Below, piece after piece: positions 33,538 through 42,489 of a stretch of 64,000 nucleotides of DNA. The stretch is from the NCBI RefSeq assembly GCF_024498195.1, contig NZ_CP101824.1, forward strand, positions 1,798,001 through 1,862,000. Reading direction: 5' to 3'. The translations under genes and the position numbers were made by a program. The notes below the pieces were generated by a model, which was given only the letters and a program-made list of their open reading frames with translations, did not search any database and was not told the origin of the DNA. The number at the start of each line of letters is the position of its first letter. Position 1 is the stretch's first letter. The DNA is from Halovivax cerinus. GTDB taxonomy: Archaea > Halobacteriota > Halobacteria > Halobacteriales > Natrialbaceae.

Positions 33538-35826
33538 ATGTCTCACACTGCTACAGAATCAGATTCTGTCGGCCGGTTACGACTGTCTACTGGTGAGTGC
33601 TACACCTCCCAAGATACCGAACGGGTTACCGATACCCAGAGCGGGGAAGTTGAGTCACCTGTCACGCCTTACGGGACTGAGAGACCGAGTGACAGTGATT
33701 GGGAACCAGCTCCGGATCGATTCGACGAGAGCACGTATGAAACCCTCGTAAAGAGACTTCGGACGGCAGCCGACGCTGTTCTTGATGCCCTCGATCCCCA
33801 GCTGCCCGAATCACTACAGGATCAGGTTACAGAGTGGTGCGAACTCCACGGGTTTGACAGTCCGGCTGCCAAGCGCACGCGAACAATCATCGCTCGGCAA
33901 GCTGTGCTGAACGTACTTCTCAAAACGTCACTCTACGAATGGCACCACCAACACAGTGACCTGCCATCGCTTCCTCCCAATGAGCGAGAGGCACTTCGAC
34001 AAGCAGTGGATCAAACAGAGAATCCAGCGTTCAACGAGTACGTTCTTGATGAGCTGGTGTGGCTCGCTGACGACCTCGATCTCGAACCAGTGCTTAACGC
34101 TCGGGACTGGTTACTGGGGTCGGGAGAACCAGCTGAAACCATCGGCCGACTCTATGCGGACCTGATGTCGAACGACGACCGCCAGAAACTCGGCCAATTC
34201 CGGACGCCGCCGAACGTCGGGACGCTCATGCGGACGTGGGCAGCCGATGGCGATGATAGCGTACTTGACCCAGGGATGGGAGCAGGTGTCCTTTCGAGCC
34301 CACTCCACCCGCAGTGGGACCTGAGTACAGAACCAGTCCACGTACACGGGATTGACCGGAGTCGTCTCTCGCATCTCATGGGCACGACCGCGTTGACATT
34401 GTATAGGCAGGCGCACGAACCGCATGCGGCGGACTTCCTCGACCTCTCACCGGATGACCTACAGCGAGGTGTCGACGCGATCATCTGCAACCCGCCGTAC
34501 ACGAGTGGAGATTCACTCCCTGCAGCGTACAAAGACCGAATCAACACGCAAATCGAGCAATCGATCGAGAGCGAAATCAGCGCACGATCGCCGCTCCACG
34601 CGTACTTTTTCTACCACGCACGGCAGTTTCTCTCCCCGGCTGATCGCGCGGCATTCCTCACACCACTAAGCATCCTCACGGCGCGCTATGGAGAATCACT
34701 CAAGCGGTTCCTCCTGGAGACGTTCTCGATCAAGGCGTTCGTCCAATTTGATCCGGCTGGTGAACGAATCTTCCCGGACGCTCACACGACTGCCCTCATC
34801 ACGTTCTTGGAAGCAACACCTGAGAACGAATCGGGTGGCAATACGCGGTTCATTCGCGTTGATGAATCAGTTGATGGGTACGATCTTCGTGTAGCAGTCG
34901 AGAACGGCACGCCAGGGAACACTGACTGGGGGTCGATCCATTGCGTGCCACAAGCACAGCTTGATCCGACCAAGAACTGGGAGGCATTATTCACCCCGAC
35001 AGACATCGATACGAGCAATCTCACACGACTAGGAGAGTTCGTCACAGTTCATCGAGGGATGACAACTGGCGCAGTCGATTTCTTCTGCCTCTCACAGACC
35101 GAGGTAGACAATCTTGAACTCGACAACCAGTACCTGTCACGATTGATTCGGCAGCCGAGACTCGTCGACGGGTATGATTTCCGTGACGAAGACTGGGAGG
35201 CACTACGGGAGAGAGGGGAAGACGTGTGGCTGTTCGATCCTGACGCGATCCAAGCGATTCCGGAGTCAATTCACGTGTTCAGCGAGCAGGTAGCCGGTGA
35301 CTCATCGGTACTACCCGACGACTCTGGCATGGTAGGGAATCTGCTCGCATATCTGCGCGACGGTGTCATGGAGCACGGTCTGCCAGGGACGACTGCGCTC
35401 GAAAACCGCCCGTACTGGTACCGGCCGGAGAGGCAAGACCCTCCTCGGGTGCTGGTTCAAAATGGGAGCCGAGACGGATTCACGTTCCGGCTGAATGAGA
35501 CAGATGCCCGTAACATCCACAACTTCGATGGGCTCTATGACGTGACGGTGAATGAGACGGATCTGAAGGCGTTGCTCGCGTATTTGAATAGCGGCGTTGC
35601 CGAGCGTGTCGTTCGCAATCACACGCAGACACGGCAAGGTGGTTTTGAAAAACTGGGGCCAGGTACTCTCAAAGAACTGCCTGTAATCGACGTGACCGAC
35701 ATGGATGACAAGATGACAACTGACCTTGCTGACTCGTTCGATGCACTGCGAGAGACAGCACGACGCGACGGTGATTGCGAGCCCATCATTAATCGCATCG
35801 ACGCTGTACTCCAGCAAATCCTCTGA
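33538..35826 (+). CDS. N6-adenine DNA methyltransferase (Eco57I/type I-like), apparently orphan
   Basis: 762 aa. Order of motifs: an N-terminal helical region of about 200 residues, then Gly-Gln-Phe-Arg-Thr-Pro-Pro (near 220), the SAM motif Leu-Asp-Pro-Gly-Met-Gly-Ala-Gly (near 242), catalytic Asn-Pro-Pro-Tyr at 318-321, then a C-terminal target-recognition region (Val-His-Arg-Gly-Met-Thr-Thr-Gly). No PD-(D/E)xK or HNH nuclease is evident and no neighbour encodes one, so it may be an orphan methylase or rely on a distant nuclease. A TTTTTAA box near 33500-33506 precedes the ATG. Confidence 0.88.
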   Translation: MSHTATESDSVGRLRLSTGECYTSQDTERVTDTQSGEVESPVTPYGTERPSDSDWEPAPDRFDESTYETLVKRLRTAADAVLDALDPQLPESLQDQVTEWCELHGFDSPAAKRTRTIIARQAVLNVLLKTSLYEWHHQHSDLPSLPPNEREALRQAVDQTENPAFNEYVLDELVWLADDLDLEPVLNARDWLLGSGEPAETIGRLYADLMSNDDRQKLGQFRTPPNVGTLMRTWAADGDDSVLDPGMGAGVLSSPLHPQWDLSTEPVHVHGIDRSRLSHLMGTTALTLYRQAHEPHAADFLDLSPDDLQRGVDAIICNPPYTSGDSLPAAYKDRINTQIEQSIESEISARSPLHAYFFYHARQFLSPADRAAFLTPLSILTARYGESLKRFLLETFSIKAFVQFDPAGERIFPDAHTTALITFLEATPENESGGNTRFIRVDESVDGYDLRVAVENGTPGNTDWGSIHCVPQAQLDPTKNWEALFTPTDIDTSNLTRLGEFVTVHRGMTTGAVDFFCLSQTEVDNLELDNQYLSRLIRQPRLVDGYDFRDEDWEALRERGEDVWLFDPDAIQAIPESIHVFSEQVAGDSSVLPDDSGMVGNLLAYLRDGVMEHGLPGTTALENRPYWYRPERQDPPRVLVQNGSRDGFTFRLNETDARNIHNFDGLYDVTVNETDLKALLAYLNSGVAERVVRNHTQTRQGGFEKLGPGTLKELPVIDVTDMDDKMTTDLADSFDALRETARRDGDCEPIINRIDAVLQQIL

Positions 35827-36178
35827 TTCAGAGAGCGTCTTTGACGCTATGACCGGCTAAGTGACCCTGACTCTCCGCTACGAGAATAGTAGCAGGTCAA
35901 GACGGCTACAGTGCCTCATTGTCGAGCCATCTCGGAGAAGTTCATACCGGCGAGGGCGTGGTGTCGAGGATATGGAACAGCGAATTTGATGAAGGACATA
36001 ATCCTTTCGCGCGCGCGACCAGCTGGTACACGATCTGAGCGTCACCAGCTAGCAACGATATAGAACCGAAAGCAGAGTCTGGTCAACAGATTTAGAGGGA
36101 AGGTCAGGCCGTCAGTTCAACCCGCACCCGGAGAATCGATGCGCACAGTTCCGCAGGCATTTGAACTGTGAGTCTAAT
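35827..36178. other. Intergenic stretch beside the tRNA-Phe 3' end
   Basis: About 350 bp without a supported gene. It is where an island junction (attachment site) would be expected, directly against the 3' end of the tRNA at 36179. I see no repeat of the tRNA end within it and no recombination-protein gene nearby. Confidence 0.5.
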
Positions 36179-36251
36179 GCCGCCTCCCGGATTTGAACCG
36201 GGGACAGCTCGATCTTCAGTCGAGTGCTCTCCCAGTCTGAGCTAAGGCGGC
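36179..36251 (-). tRNA. tRNA-Phe (GAA)
   Basis: 73 nt; folds as 7-bp acceptor stem (GCCGCCT/AGGCGGC), 4-bp D stem, 5-bp anticodon stem CTCGA/TCGAG with loop CTGAAGA (anticodon GAA) and 5-bp T stem CCCGG/CCGGG around TTCAAAT. No CCA encoded. Its 3' end faces the island, as for integration into tRNA genes by tyrosine recombinases. Confidence 0.97.
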
Positions 36252-36431
36252 CTGTACGGTTCTCCGTCGATAGCACAAAAAAGGATTTCGAATGGCGTCG
36301 CCGGTGTGGTACTGGGTGGGTACCGACCGGTCCCCCGTCGACGGTACTCGGTAGGGACAGTCTTCGGCCCGTATACTTGACGAACGGATATTCAAGACAC
36401 ACTTTTGCCGGTAAGCGGGTAACTAGTGGTT

Positions 36432-36878
36432 ATGGCACCGCTTACAGAGGAAGCGGAATCCGAGGATCTCACGGCGGACACTATCCTCGAATTACTCGCG
36501 AACCGCCGTCGTCGGTACCTCCTCTACGCGCTCAGGGGCCGGACCGAGCACGTCGAGCTGTCGCGACTGGCGGAAACCGTCGCGGGGTGGGAACACGACG
36601 TGCCCCCGGACGAGGTGCCAAAGAACGATTACAAGAGCGTCTACGTCTCGTCCGTCCAGTGTCACGTGCCGAAACTCGCCGACGCGAACGTCGTCGATCA
36701 CGATACGGACGATCACTCGGTCATCCTCGCGGAGAACTACGAGCAGCTCGAACCCTACCTCGAGGTCGTTATCCGGGACGAACCGGAAAACTCGACCCTT
36801 CAGCGGGCGCTCGAATCGCACACAGGCGACGGATTCTTCCGCTCCATTCGCGAAAACGTATCGCGACTGACGCACTGA
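36432..36878 (+). CDS. Winged-helix transcriptional regulator of a haloarchaeal type (DUF7344-like)
   Basis: 148 aa from the ATG at 36432 (a GTG lies 6 nt upstream). The N-terminal half carries a helix with Leu-Leu-Ala-Asn-Arg-Arg-Arg-Arg-Tyr-Leu-Leu-Tyr-Ala-Leu, the typical start of haloarchaeal wHTH regulators, followed by a recognition region with Val-Ser-Ser-Val-Gln-Cys-His-Val-Pro-Lys-Leu. First core gene past the tRNA boundary. Ligand and targets unknown. Confidence 0.75.
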   Translation: MAPLTEEAESEDLTADTILELLANRRRRYLLYALRGRTEHVELSRLAETVAGWEHDVPPDEVPKNDYKSVYVSSVQCHVPKLADANVVDHDTDDHSVILAENYEQLEPYLEVVIRDEPENSTLQRALESHTGDGFFRSIRENVSRLTH

Positions 36879-37166
36879 TTTCGACACTATGGCGCAGGCT
36901 CAAAATCGGAAATGGGTATTGGAAACCGACAACGCTTTCCTCACCGTTCGAACCCTCGCGTAGCGACCGAATCGGTCGCAGGCGGTGTATCGGAATCGGG
37001 TCGGGGACACTGATCATCCCCGCCACTCTAGTGGTGCGTGAAGGATTCGGGAGAGCCGATATCAACCGCTCCCGTCCGCACCAGGGTACGATCGAGTGGT
37101 ATGGACCCGGCGAGACAGGTCGTCCCGTACCGCGTCCCGGTTCCCCGAATCGTTCGAGCCATCACC

Positions 37167-37385
37167 ATGACTACCGACGGCACCTCGAACACCGATCCGC
37201 GCTCGTTCGCTCTCTTGACGCTCGCGTTCGGCGCGTTCGTCGTTCTCATGAACGGTCAGCCGACCGTCGTCTTCGTCGCGACCGCCGTCTCGATGCTCGT
37301 CTACTTCGGGGCCGACCTCTCGACGATCGAGATAGCCGACTGGCTCCGTATCCAGTTTCGGCCGTCGGATCGTGACGACGAGTGA
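37167..37385 (+). CDS. Small two-helix membrane protein
   Basis: 72 aa from the ATG at 37167. A hydrophobic segment (Phe-Ala-Leu-Leu-Thr-Leu-Ala-Phe-Gly-Ala-Phe-Val-Val-Leu) and a second one (Thr-Val-Val-Phe-Val-Ala-Thr-Ala-Val) make two membrane spans with a short Asn-Gly turn. The C-terminus is charged and acidic. The upstream frame from 37038 is Arg-rich and non-coding in character. Role unknown. Confidence 0.65.
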   Translation: MTTDGTSNTDPRSFALLTLAFGAFVVLMNGQPTVVFVATAVSMLVYFGADLSTIEIADWLRIQFRPSDRDDE

Positions 37386-37420
37386 TCTTCGATCGGCGCA
37401 GTCGGACCCTGCTGTGGAGC

Positions 37421-37475
37421 GCGCTACAGCGACACGAGGAGATAGCCCACGGCGTCAGCTGTGGGAGGAGGTCAC
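37421..37475 (+). mobile_element. Hairpin like an IS200/IS605 right end or TnpB omega-RNA scaffold, without transposase
   Basis: Contains the stem CCCACGGC (37446-37453), loop GTCA, GCTGTGGG (37458-37465), followed by AGGAGGTCAC. A near-copy lies at 60293-60347, with matching flanks ACGAGGAGA before and GTCAC after. I know this motif from the 3' ends of haloarchaeal IS1341-type tnpB elements, but I cannot verify it. Its end overlaps the ilvD stop codon (37472-37474). No tnpA or tnpB remains nearby, so it would be a relic or solo guide RNA. Confidence 0.5.
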
Positions 37476-39202
37476 TCGTCTCGTTTCGCGGCCGGGTTCG
37501 TCACCGCGCCGTTGGCCGCCGATCCGAACGCCTGGCCGTACTTCGCGAGGACGCCCGAGGTGTAGGCGGGTTCGGGATCGTCACGCGCCGCCAGTCGGGA
37601 CGCGATCTCGTCGTCAGAGAGGTCGACGGACAGGTCGCGATTCGGGATGTCGACGGTCACCGTATCGCCGTCTTCGATGGCGCCGATCGGCCCGCCGTCG
37701 AACGCCTCGGGTGCGACGTGGCCGATCATCGGCCCGCGCGTCGCGCCGGAGAAGCGGCCGTCGGTGAGCAGCGCGACGTCGTCCTCGTGACCCTGGCCGA
37801 CGACGGCGGCCGTGACGCCGAGCATCTCGCGCATACCGGGCCCGCCGCAGGGCCCTTCGTTCCGGATGACGACGACGTCGCCGGACTCGATGTTCCCTTC
37901 CTGTACCCACGCCATGGCATCCTCTTCGCGCTCGAAGACGTGGGCCGGACCCTGGTGGTAGAGTTCGTCGTCACCGGTCACCTTCAGGACCGAGCCGTCG
38001 GGGGCGAGGTTGCCGCTGAGGATGACGAGTGCACCCTCTTCGTGGATCGGGTCCTCGATCGGGCGGACGACCGCCGGGTCGACCGTGTCGTCTGCCGGCA
38101 GCGAGAGCGCGTCGAGTTCGTCCGACAGCGTCCCCCCGGTGACAGTCATCGCGTCGCCGTGGAGCAAGTCGGCCTCGAGGAGCCGCCGGAGGACGACCGG
38201 AATCCCGCCCTGCTGGTGGAGGTCGGCCATCACGTGCGTTCCACCGGGGCGGACGTCGACGATGTGGGGCGTGCGCCGGGAGATCTCGTCGAAGTCCTCG
38301 ATCGAGAGGTCGACACCGGCCTCCGCCGCCAGCGCGAGCAGGTGGAGGACGGAGTTCGTCGACCCGCCGATCGCGACGTCGAGCGTGATGGCGTTCTCGA
38401 ACGACTCCCTGGTGAGGATGTCGGAGGGGCGTCGATCCGCTTCGACTGCCTCGAGTGCGAGTGCGCCCGCCTCGGCGACGATCTCGGCGCGTTCGTCCGT
38501 AACGGCGGGTGCGGTCGCGGAGCCCAGGGGAGCGAGGCCGAGCGCTTCGCTCATCGAGGCCATCGTGTTCGCGGTGTACATGCCGGCGCAGGAGCCGGGG
38601 CCGGGACAGGCGGCGTGTTCGAGTTCGTCGAGTTCCTCCCGAGAGAGGTCGCCCTCGGCGTGGGCGCCGACGCCCTCGAAGACGTCCTGAATAGTGACGT
38701 CGTCGCCGTGGAACTCGCCAGGGAGGATGGTTCCGCCGTAGCAGAAGACGGTCGGCAGGTCGGTTCTGATCGCCGCCATCATCATGCCCGGCAGGTTCTT
38801 GTCGCAGCCAGCAAGCGTCACGAGGCCGTCGAGACGCTCGCCGAAGGCGACGAGTTCGACGGAGTCGGCGATGACCTCACGGGAGACGAGCGAGGCCTTC
38901 ATCCCCTCCGTGCCCATCGAAATCGCATCGGAGATGGTGATCGTTCCGAATTCGATCGGCATGCCGCCGGCTTCGTCGACGCCGGTCCACGCCGCCTTCG
39001 CGAGATCGTCCAGGTGGACGTTACAGGGTGTGACGTCGGCCGCCGGATTCGCGACGCCGATCATCGGCGAGGAGAGGTCACTCTCGTCGTAGTCCATCGC
39101 GTAGAACATCGCCCGGTGTGGCGCGCGATCGGGGCCCTCGGTGACGTCGTTGCTCGGCAGGTCTGGTGGTTTCTCTCGAGATTCAGGGATCTCCTGTGAC
39201 AT
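37472..39202 (-). CDS. ilvD: Dihydroxy-acid dehydratase
   Basis: 576 aa from the ATG at 39202; upstream codons of the frame are spurious. Motifs: Gly-Cys-Asp-Lys-Asn-Leu-Pro-Gly-Met (near residue 127), Gly-Pro-Gly-Ser-Cys-Ala-Gly-Met-Tyr-Thr-Ala-Asn-Thr-Met (near 200) and Gly-Gly-Ser-Thr-Asn, with cysteines for an Fe-S cluster. It converts dihydroxy-isovalerate and dihydroxy-methylvalerate to keto acids for valine, leucine and isoleucine. It is separate from the main ilv operon. A TATA-like CTTATGG is centred about 30 nt upstream. The stop lies inside a hairpin element. Confidence 0.95.
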   Translation of the reverse strand: MSQEIPESREKPPDLPSNDVTEGPDRAPHRAMFYAMDYDESDLSSPMIGVANPAADVTPCNVHLDDLAKAAWTGVDEAGGMPIEFGTITISDAISMGTEGMKASLVSREVIADSVELVAFGERLDGLVTLAGCDKNLPGMMMAAIRTDLPTVFCYGGTILPGEFHGDDVTIQDVFEGVGAHAEGDLSREELDELEHAACPGPGSCAGMYTANTMASMSEALGLAPLGSATAPAVTDERAEIVAEAGALALEAVEADRRPSDILTRESFENAITLDVAIGGSTNSVLHLLALAAEAGVDLSIEDFDEISRRTPHIVDVRPGGTHVMADLHQQGGIPVVLRRLLEADLLHGDAMTVTGGTLSDELDALSLPADDTVDPAVVRPIEDPIHEEGALVILSGNLAPDGSVLKVTGDDELYHQGPAHVFEREEDAMAWVQEGNIESGDVVVIRNEGPCGGPGMREMLGVTAAVVGQGHEDDVALLTDGRFSGATRGPMIGHVAPEAFDGGPIGAIEDGDTVTVDIPNRDLSVDLSDDEIASRLAARDDPEPAYTSGVLAKYGQAFGSAANGAVTNPAAKRDE

Positions 39203-39381
39203 ACTCACGTAGCGGCGCCGGAGAACCATAAGCCTCGTCAGTGGTGCAAAACTGGTCGGGTACCCGCCGGTCGGGGGAACATGTTTGCTGTGGTCGCGAG
39301 TGGATAGTTCGCCCATCCACGTGACCGGAAAATCGGTACTCGAACCGACACGTATAGGAGATGGCACCCGTCAAATCTGGT

Positions 39382-40584
39382 ATGATCGAGTATCGCCCCC
39401 TCGGCGAGAACCACCGCGAAGCGTTCAGCGAGTACGTCAGCTACGGCTTCACTCCCGAGTCGGGCCCGGTGGACTTCGACCCGGACGAGGACGATCCCGA
39501 GCGGATGCAACTCGGCGCGCGCCGCGGTCTCTTCGATACCGAAACGGCGGACGACGATCCGCTGGTCGTCTGTCTGCACCACTGGTTCGACGCGCTCGTC
39601 CGCGGTGACCACCATCCCTCGCCCGGCCTCTCGATGGTCGCCTCTCCCCCGGAACACCGTCGGAAGGGCTACATCGAGGACCTCCTGGCCCGTTCGCTCT
39701 CGGAGTATCGCGACCGCGGCGATCGCTTCTCACTCCTCTGGCCGTTTCGCTACCGCTTCTACCGCCAGTTCGGCTGGGAGACCGCCTCCTCGCGCCACGC
39801 CTACACCTGCGAGCCGTCGGTTCTCTCGTTCGCGCGGGACCGACTCGACGAACCGGGCGAGTTCCGGTCGGTCGACGCCGACGAGTACGAGCTCCTCGCC
39901 GGCGTCTACGACGCGATGGCAGAGCGGTACGCCCTCTCGATCGATCGCTCTGACGACTGGTGGACTCATCGCATCTTCACGGGATGGGACGAGGACCCCT
40001 ACGCCTACGTCTGGGAACACGACGGCGAGGTGCGCGGCTACCTCGTCTACTTCATCGAGGGATCGTGGGGCGACCGATCGATGCGTGTCCGCGATCTCGC
40101 GTTCCGCGATACCGAGGCCTTGCTCGCGCTCTGTGCGTACCTCGCGAACCACGACTCCCAGATTGCGGAACTCTCGTTCACCCTTCCAACCGACGTCCCA
40201 CTTCGGGACCTCGCGACCGATCCAGACGAACTCGACTGCGAACTGTCGAACGGGCCGATGGCCCGCCTCGTCGACGCCGTCGAGACGCTCCCAGCGCTCT
40301 CGTTCCCGGCCGTCGACGCCGAGGTGACGATCGACATCGAGGACCCGCTCGTCGACTGGCACGACGACCCGATCCGGCTCGTCGTCGAAGACGGCACCTC
40401 GACGTGCGACCGCGTTCGCGGCGCCGACCCCGACCTCGCCATCGACGTGGGGACCCTCTCGCAGGTCGTCGTCGGCTATCGCATGGCGAGCGATCTCGAA
40501 CGACTCGACGCGCCCGACGACGTCGTCGCGACGCTCGATCGACTCTTCCCTCGTGACCAGACGTACGTCGACACCGGGTTCTGA
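39382..40584 (+). CDS. Eis-like GNAT N-acetyltransferase
   Basis: 400 aa from the ATG at 39382. The N-terminal GNAT part has Val-Ala-Ser-Pro-Pro-Glu-His-Arg-Arg-Lys-Gly-Tyr (acetyl-CoA loop, near residue 93) and Trp-Pro-Phe-Arg-Tyr-Arg-Phe-Tyr-Arg-Gln-Phe-Gly-Trp. The middle is a second GNAT repeat (Asp-Glu-Asp-Pro-Tyr-Ala-Tyr-Val-Trp) and the C-terminal 100 residues resemble a sterol-carrier-like domain, as in the Eis family of multi-acetylating enzymes. Substrate not known. Divergent from ilvD. Confidence 0.8.
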   Translation: MIEYRPLGENHREAFSEYVSYGFTPESGPVDFDPDEDDPERMQLGARRGLFDTETADDDPLVVCLHHWFDALVRGDHHPSPGLSMVASPPEHRRKGYIEDLLARSLSEYRDRGDRFSLLWPFRYRFYRQFGWETASSRHAYTCEPSVLSFARDRLDEPGEFRSVDADEYELLAGVYDAMAERYALSIDRSDDWWTHRIFTGWDEDPYAYVWEHDGEVRGYLVYFIEGSWGDRSMRVRDLAFRDTEALLALCAYLANHDSQIAELSFTLPTDVPLRDLATDPDELDCELSNGPMARLVDAVETLPALSFPAVDAEVTIDIEDPLVDWHDDPIRLVVEDGTSTCDRVRGADPDLAIDVGTLSQVVVGYRMASDLERLDAPDDVVATLDRLFPRDQTYVDTGF

Positions 40585-40621
40585 CGGGTTCGACGCGAAT
40601 TCTACGGGTACGTAGTTGCCA

Positions 40622-40657
40622 AATTCTGCGTCGGGCGTTCGCGACCGACGCAGAATT
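40622..40657. terminator. Perfect 13-bp hairpin between convergent genes
   Basis: Arms AATTCTGCGTCGG (40622-40634) and CCGACGCAGAATT (40645-40657) around a 10-nt loop, between the stops of the Eis-like gene and leuB. It may terminate both; there is no long T run, so this is not an E. coli-like terminator. Confidence 0.55.
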
Positions 40658-40674
40658 GCTGCGGTCAGATACAG

Positions 40675-41742
40675 TCACTCGACGTCGAACCGTTCGACGA
40701 TCGCCCCGGTGACGTCGTCGGTCGTCGCGTCGCCGCCGAGGTCGGGCGTCCGTGGGCCCGACTCCAGCACGGACTCGACGGCCCCGCGAACCGCTCGCGC
40801 CTCGGCGTCGTAGCCGAGGAATTCCAGGAGCATGGCCGCCGAGAGGATCGTCGCGCTCGGGTTCGCGACACCCTCCCCGGCGATGTCGGGTGCCGTTCCG
40901 TGGACCGGCTCGAACAGCCCGCGCTCGGGCCCCAGATTCGCGGAGGGGAGGAGGCCGAGCCCGCCGACGAGGCCGGCCGCCAGGTCGGAGAGCACGTCGC
41001 CGGCGAGGTTCGGACAGACGACGACGTCGAACTGCGTCGGGTCGAGACAGACCCGCGTCGCGAAGGCGTCCATGAGGACCTCGTCGGGCTCGACGCCGCG
41101 ATCGGTCGCCACGTCGAAGACGGCCTCGCGAAAGAGCCCGTCGGTCTCGCCCATCACGTTCGCCTTGTGGACGACCGTGAACGAGTCGGTCTCGACGTCC
41201 GCGAGGTAGGAACAGGCGAACTCGGCGAGTCGTTCGGATGCCGCGCGCGTCGTCAGGCGCGTCCCGGTCGCGACCTGATCGCTCAGTCGGTGTTCCAGCC
41301 CGGCGTAGACGCCTTCGGTGTTCTCGCGGAGGAAGACCAGGTCGGTCTCCGGCCGCACGGCGTCGACGCCGGGGTACGCTCGGGCCGGGCGAACGTTGAC
41401 GAAGGAGTCGACGGCGCTCCGAAGGGGGAGGATCACGTCTGCGGCCGTCTCGCCCGCGGCGCCGAAGAGGGTCGCCTCGGCCGCTTCGACGGCCGCGCGC
41501 GTCTCCGCGGGGAGCGGCGTGCCCCGCTCTTCTGCGACGTGGTCGCCCGCCTCGTACGACGCGAATTCGAACCCCAGATCGAGCGCCTCGAGCACGTCGA
41601 CGGCGGCTGGAACGACCTCCTGGCCGATACCATCGCCCGGGATCACGACGATCGTCTCGTCGCCGGTGCCAGAATCGACGCCTGCTGAATCGTCGCCGGT
41701 GCCGGGCTCGTCGCTCCGACTACCGGGCGCTCCGTCGGTCAT
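40675..41742 (-). CDS. leuB: 3-isopropylmalate dehydrogenase
   Basis: 355 aa. Ile-Pro-Gly-Asp-Gly-Ile-Gly (34-40) starts the Rossmann-like core; Arg-Glu-Asn-Thr-Glu-Gly-Val-Tyr is the substrate loop; His-Lys-Ala-Asn-Val-Met follows, and [10 protein letters not shown] binds NAD. It oxidises 3-isopropylmalate to ketoisocaproate in leucine synthesis. A 29-residue low-complexity Gly/Asp/Ser extension precedes the core. It overlaps leuD by ATGA (41739-41742) and is the last gene of the ilv-leu operon. Confidence 0.95.
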   Translation of the reverse strand: MTDGAPGSRSDEPGTGDDSAGVDSGTGDETIVVIPGDGIGQEVVPAAVDVLEALDLGFEFASYEAGDHVAEERGTPLPAETRAAVEAAEATLFGAAGETAADVILPLRSAVDSFVNVRPARAYPGVDAVRPETDLVFLRENTEGVYAGLEHRLSDQVATGTRLTTRAASERLAEFACSYLADVETDSFTVVHKANVMGETDGLFREAVFDVATDRGVEPDEVLMDAFATRVCLDPTQFDVVVCPNLAGDVLSDLAAGLVGGLGLLPSANLGPERGLFEPVHGTAPDIAGEGVANPSATILSAAMLLEFLGYDAEARAVRGAVESVLESGPRTPDLGGDATTDDVTGAIVERFDVE

Positions 41743-42419
41743 CGCCCGTCACCGCCACCGGTCCCTCCCGATCGCCCGATACCGTCGCCGTGTTCGAGGT
41801 CGACGTAGGGGAGCGATTCGGCCGTCTGGCGAACGGACTCGGGGTTCTGGCGCATGAGCGCCGTCGTGTCCCAGTTGCCGTCGACGAGTGCCCGCCGCTG
41901 GGCCTCGTCCACAGAGACGTCGAGCGCCGTCTCGCCGTAGGTGACGGTCTCGTCCGCGACGGAGAGCGAGATCGTCTCGTCGGGATTGTCGTCGATCCAG
42001 TCCTGCAGCGCAGTGACTTCCTCGTGATCGGCCGTCACGGTCGGGATGCCCAGGCCGAGGCAGTTGCCCGCGAAGATCTCCGCGAAACTCTCGCCGACGA
42101 TGGCGTCGATCCCCCAGCGCATGAGCGCCTGCGGGGCGTGCTCGCGCGAGGAGCCACAGCCGAAGTTCGAATTCACGACGAGGATCGACGCACCGGTGAA
42201 TCGGTCGTCGTTGAACGGATGCTCGAGCGGGTCGTCGGTCTCATCAAATCGCTGGTCGAAGAACGCGAACTGGCCGAGTCCCTCGAAGGTGACCGCCTTC
42301 AGGAAGCGCGCCGGCAGGATCTGGTCCGTGTCGATCTCGTTGCCGCGGACCGGAATGGCGGTGCCACTAACGTGCTCGACCGGGTCCGGGCCGGCTGTAG
42401 CGCCGTCAGTATCGCTCAT
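41739..42419 (-). CDS. leuD: 3-isopropylmalate dehydratase small subunit
   Basis: 226 aa from the ATG at 42419. [12 protein letters not shown] (about 27-38) and [11 protein letters not shown] are the LeuD swivel-domain signatures. It pairs with LeuC to isomerise isopropylmalate. Separated from leuC by the 55-nt double-hairpin element; SD-like GGAGGTG lies 6 nt before the ATG. Low-complexity Gly-rich C-terminus. Confidence 0.94.
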   Translation of the reverse strand: MSDTDGATAGPDPVEHVSGTAIPVRGNEIDTDQILPARFLKAVTFEGLGQFAFFDQRFDETDDPLEHPFNDDRFTGASILVVNSNFGCGSSREHAPQALMRWGIDAIVGESFAEIFAGNCLGLGIPTVTADHEEVTALQDWIDDNPDETISLSVADETVTYGETALDVSVDEAQRRALVDGNWDTTALMRQNPESVRQTAESLPYVDLEHGDGIGRSGGTGGGDGR

Positions 42420-42489
42420 ACCGTCACCTCCAGAGCAAGCTCTGGCGTACTCGCATGAACTCGCTTCGCTTCGTTCATGCGACCACCTC
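42420..42489 (-). repeat. Double-hairpin intergenic element (copy 1: leuC-leuD junction)
   Basis: Read on the minus strand: GTGGTCGCATGA (leuC end and stop), then a first hairpin GCATGAAC/GTTCATGC, then GCGAGTACGCC, a second hairpin CCAGAGC/GCTCTGG that runs into the SD-like GGAGGTG of leuD. The same arrangement, with compensating changes, is at 58995-59061 between etfB and etfA. The stop codon lies in the first stem and the SD abuts the second, so it could control coupled translation. Confidence 0.75.

Noticed and set aside
1-36178. Searched for integrase, replication initiator or phage structural genes to class the island.
   Set aside because: None recognised; the element type is left open.
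37382-39199. 605-codon plus-strand frame opposite ilvD.
   Set aside because: Antisense shadow of a high-GC gene; the ilvD frame has all catalytic motifs.
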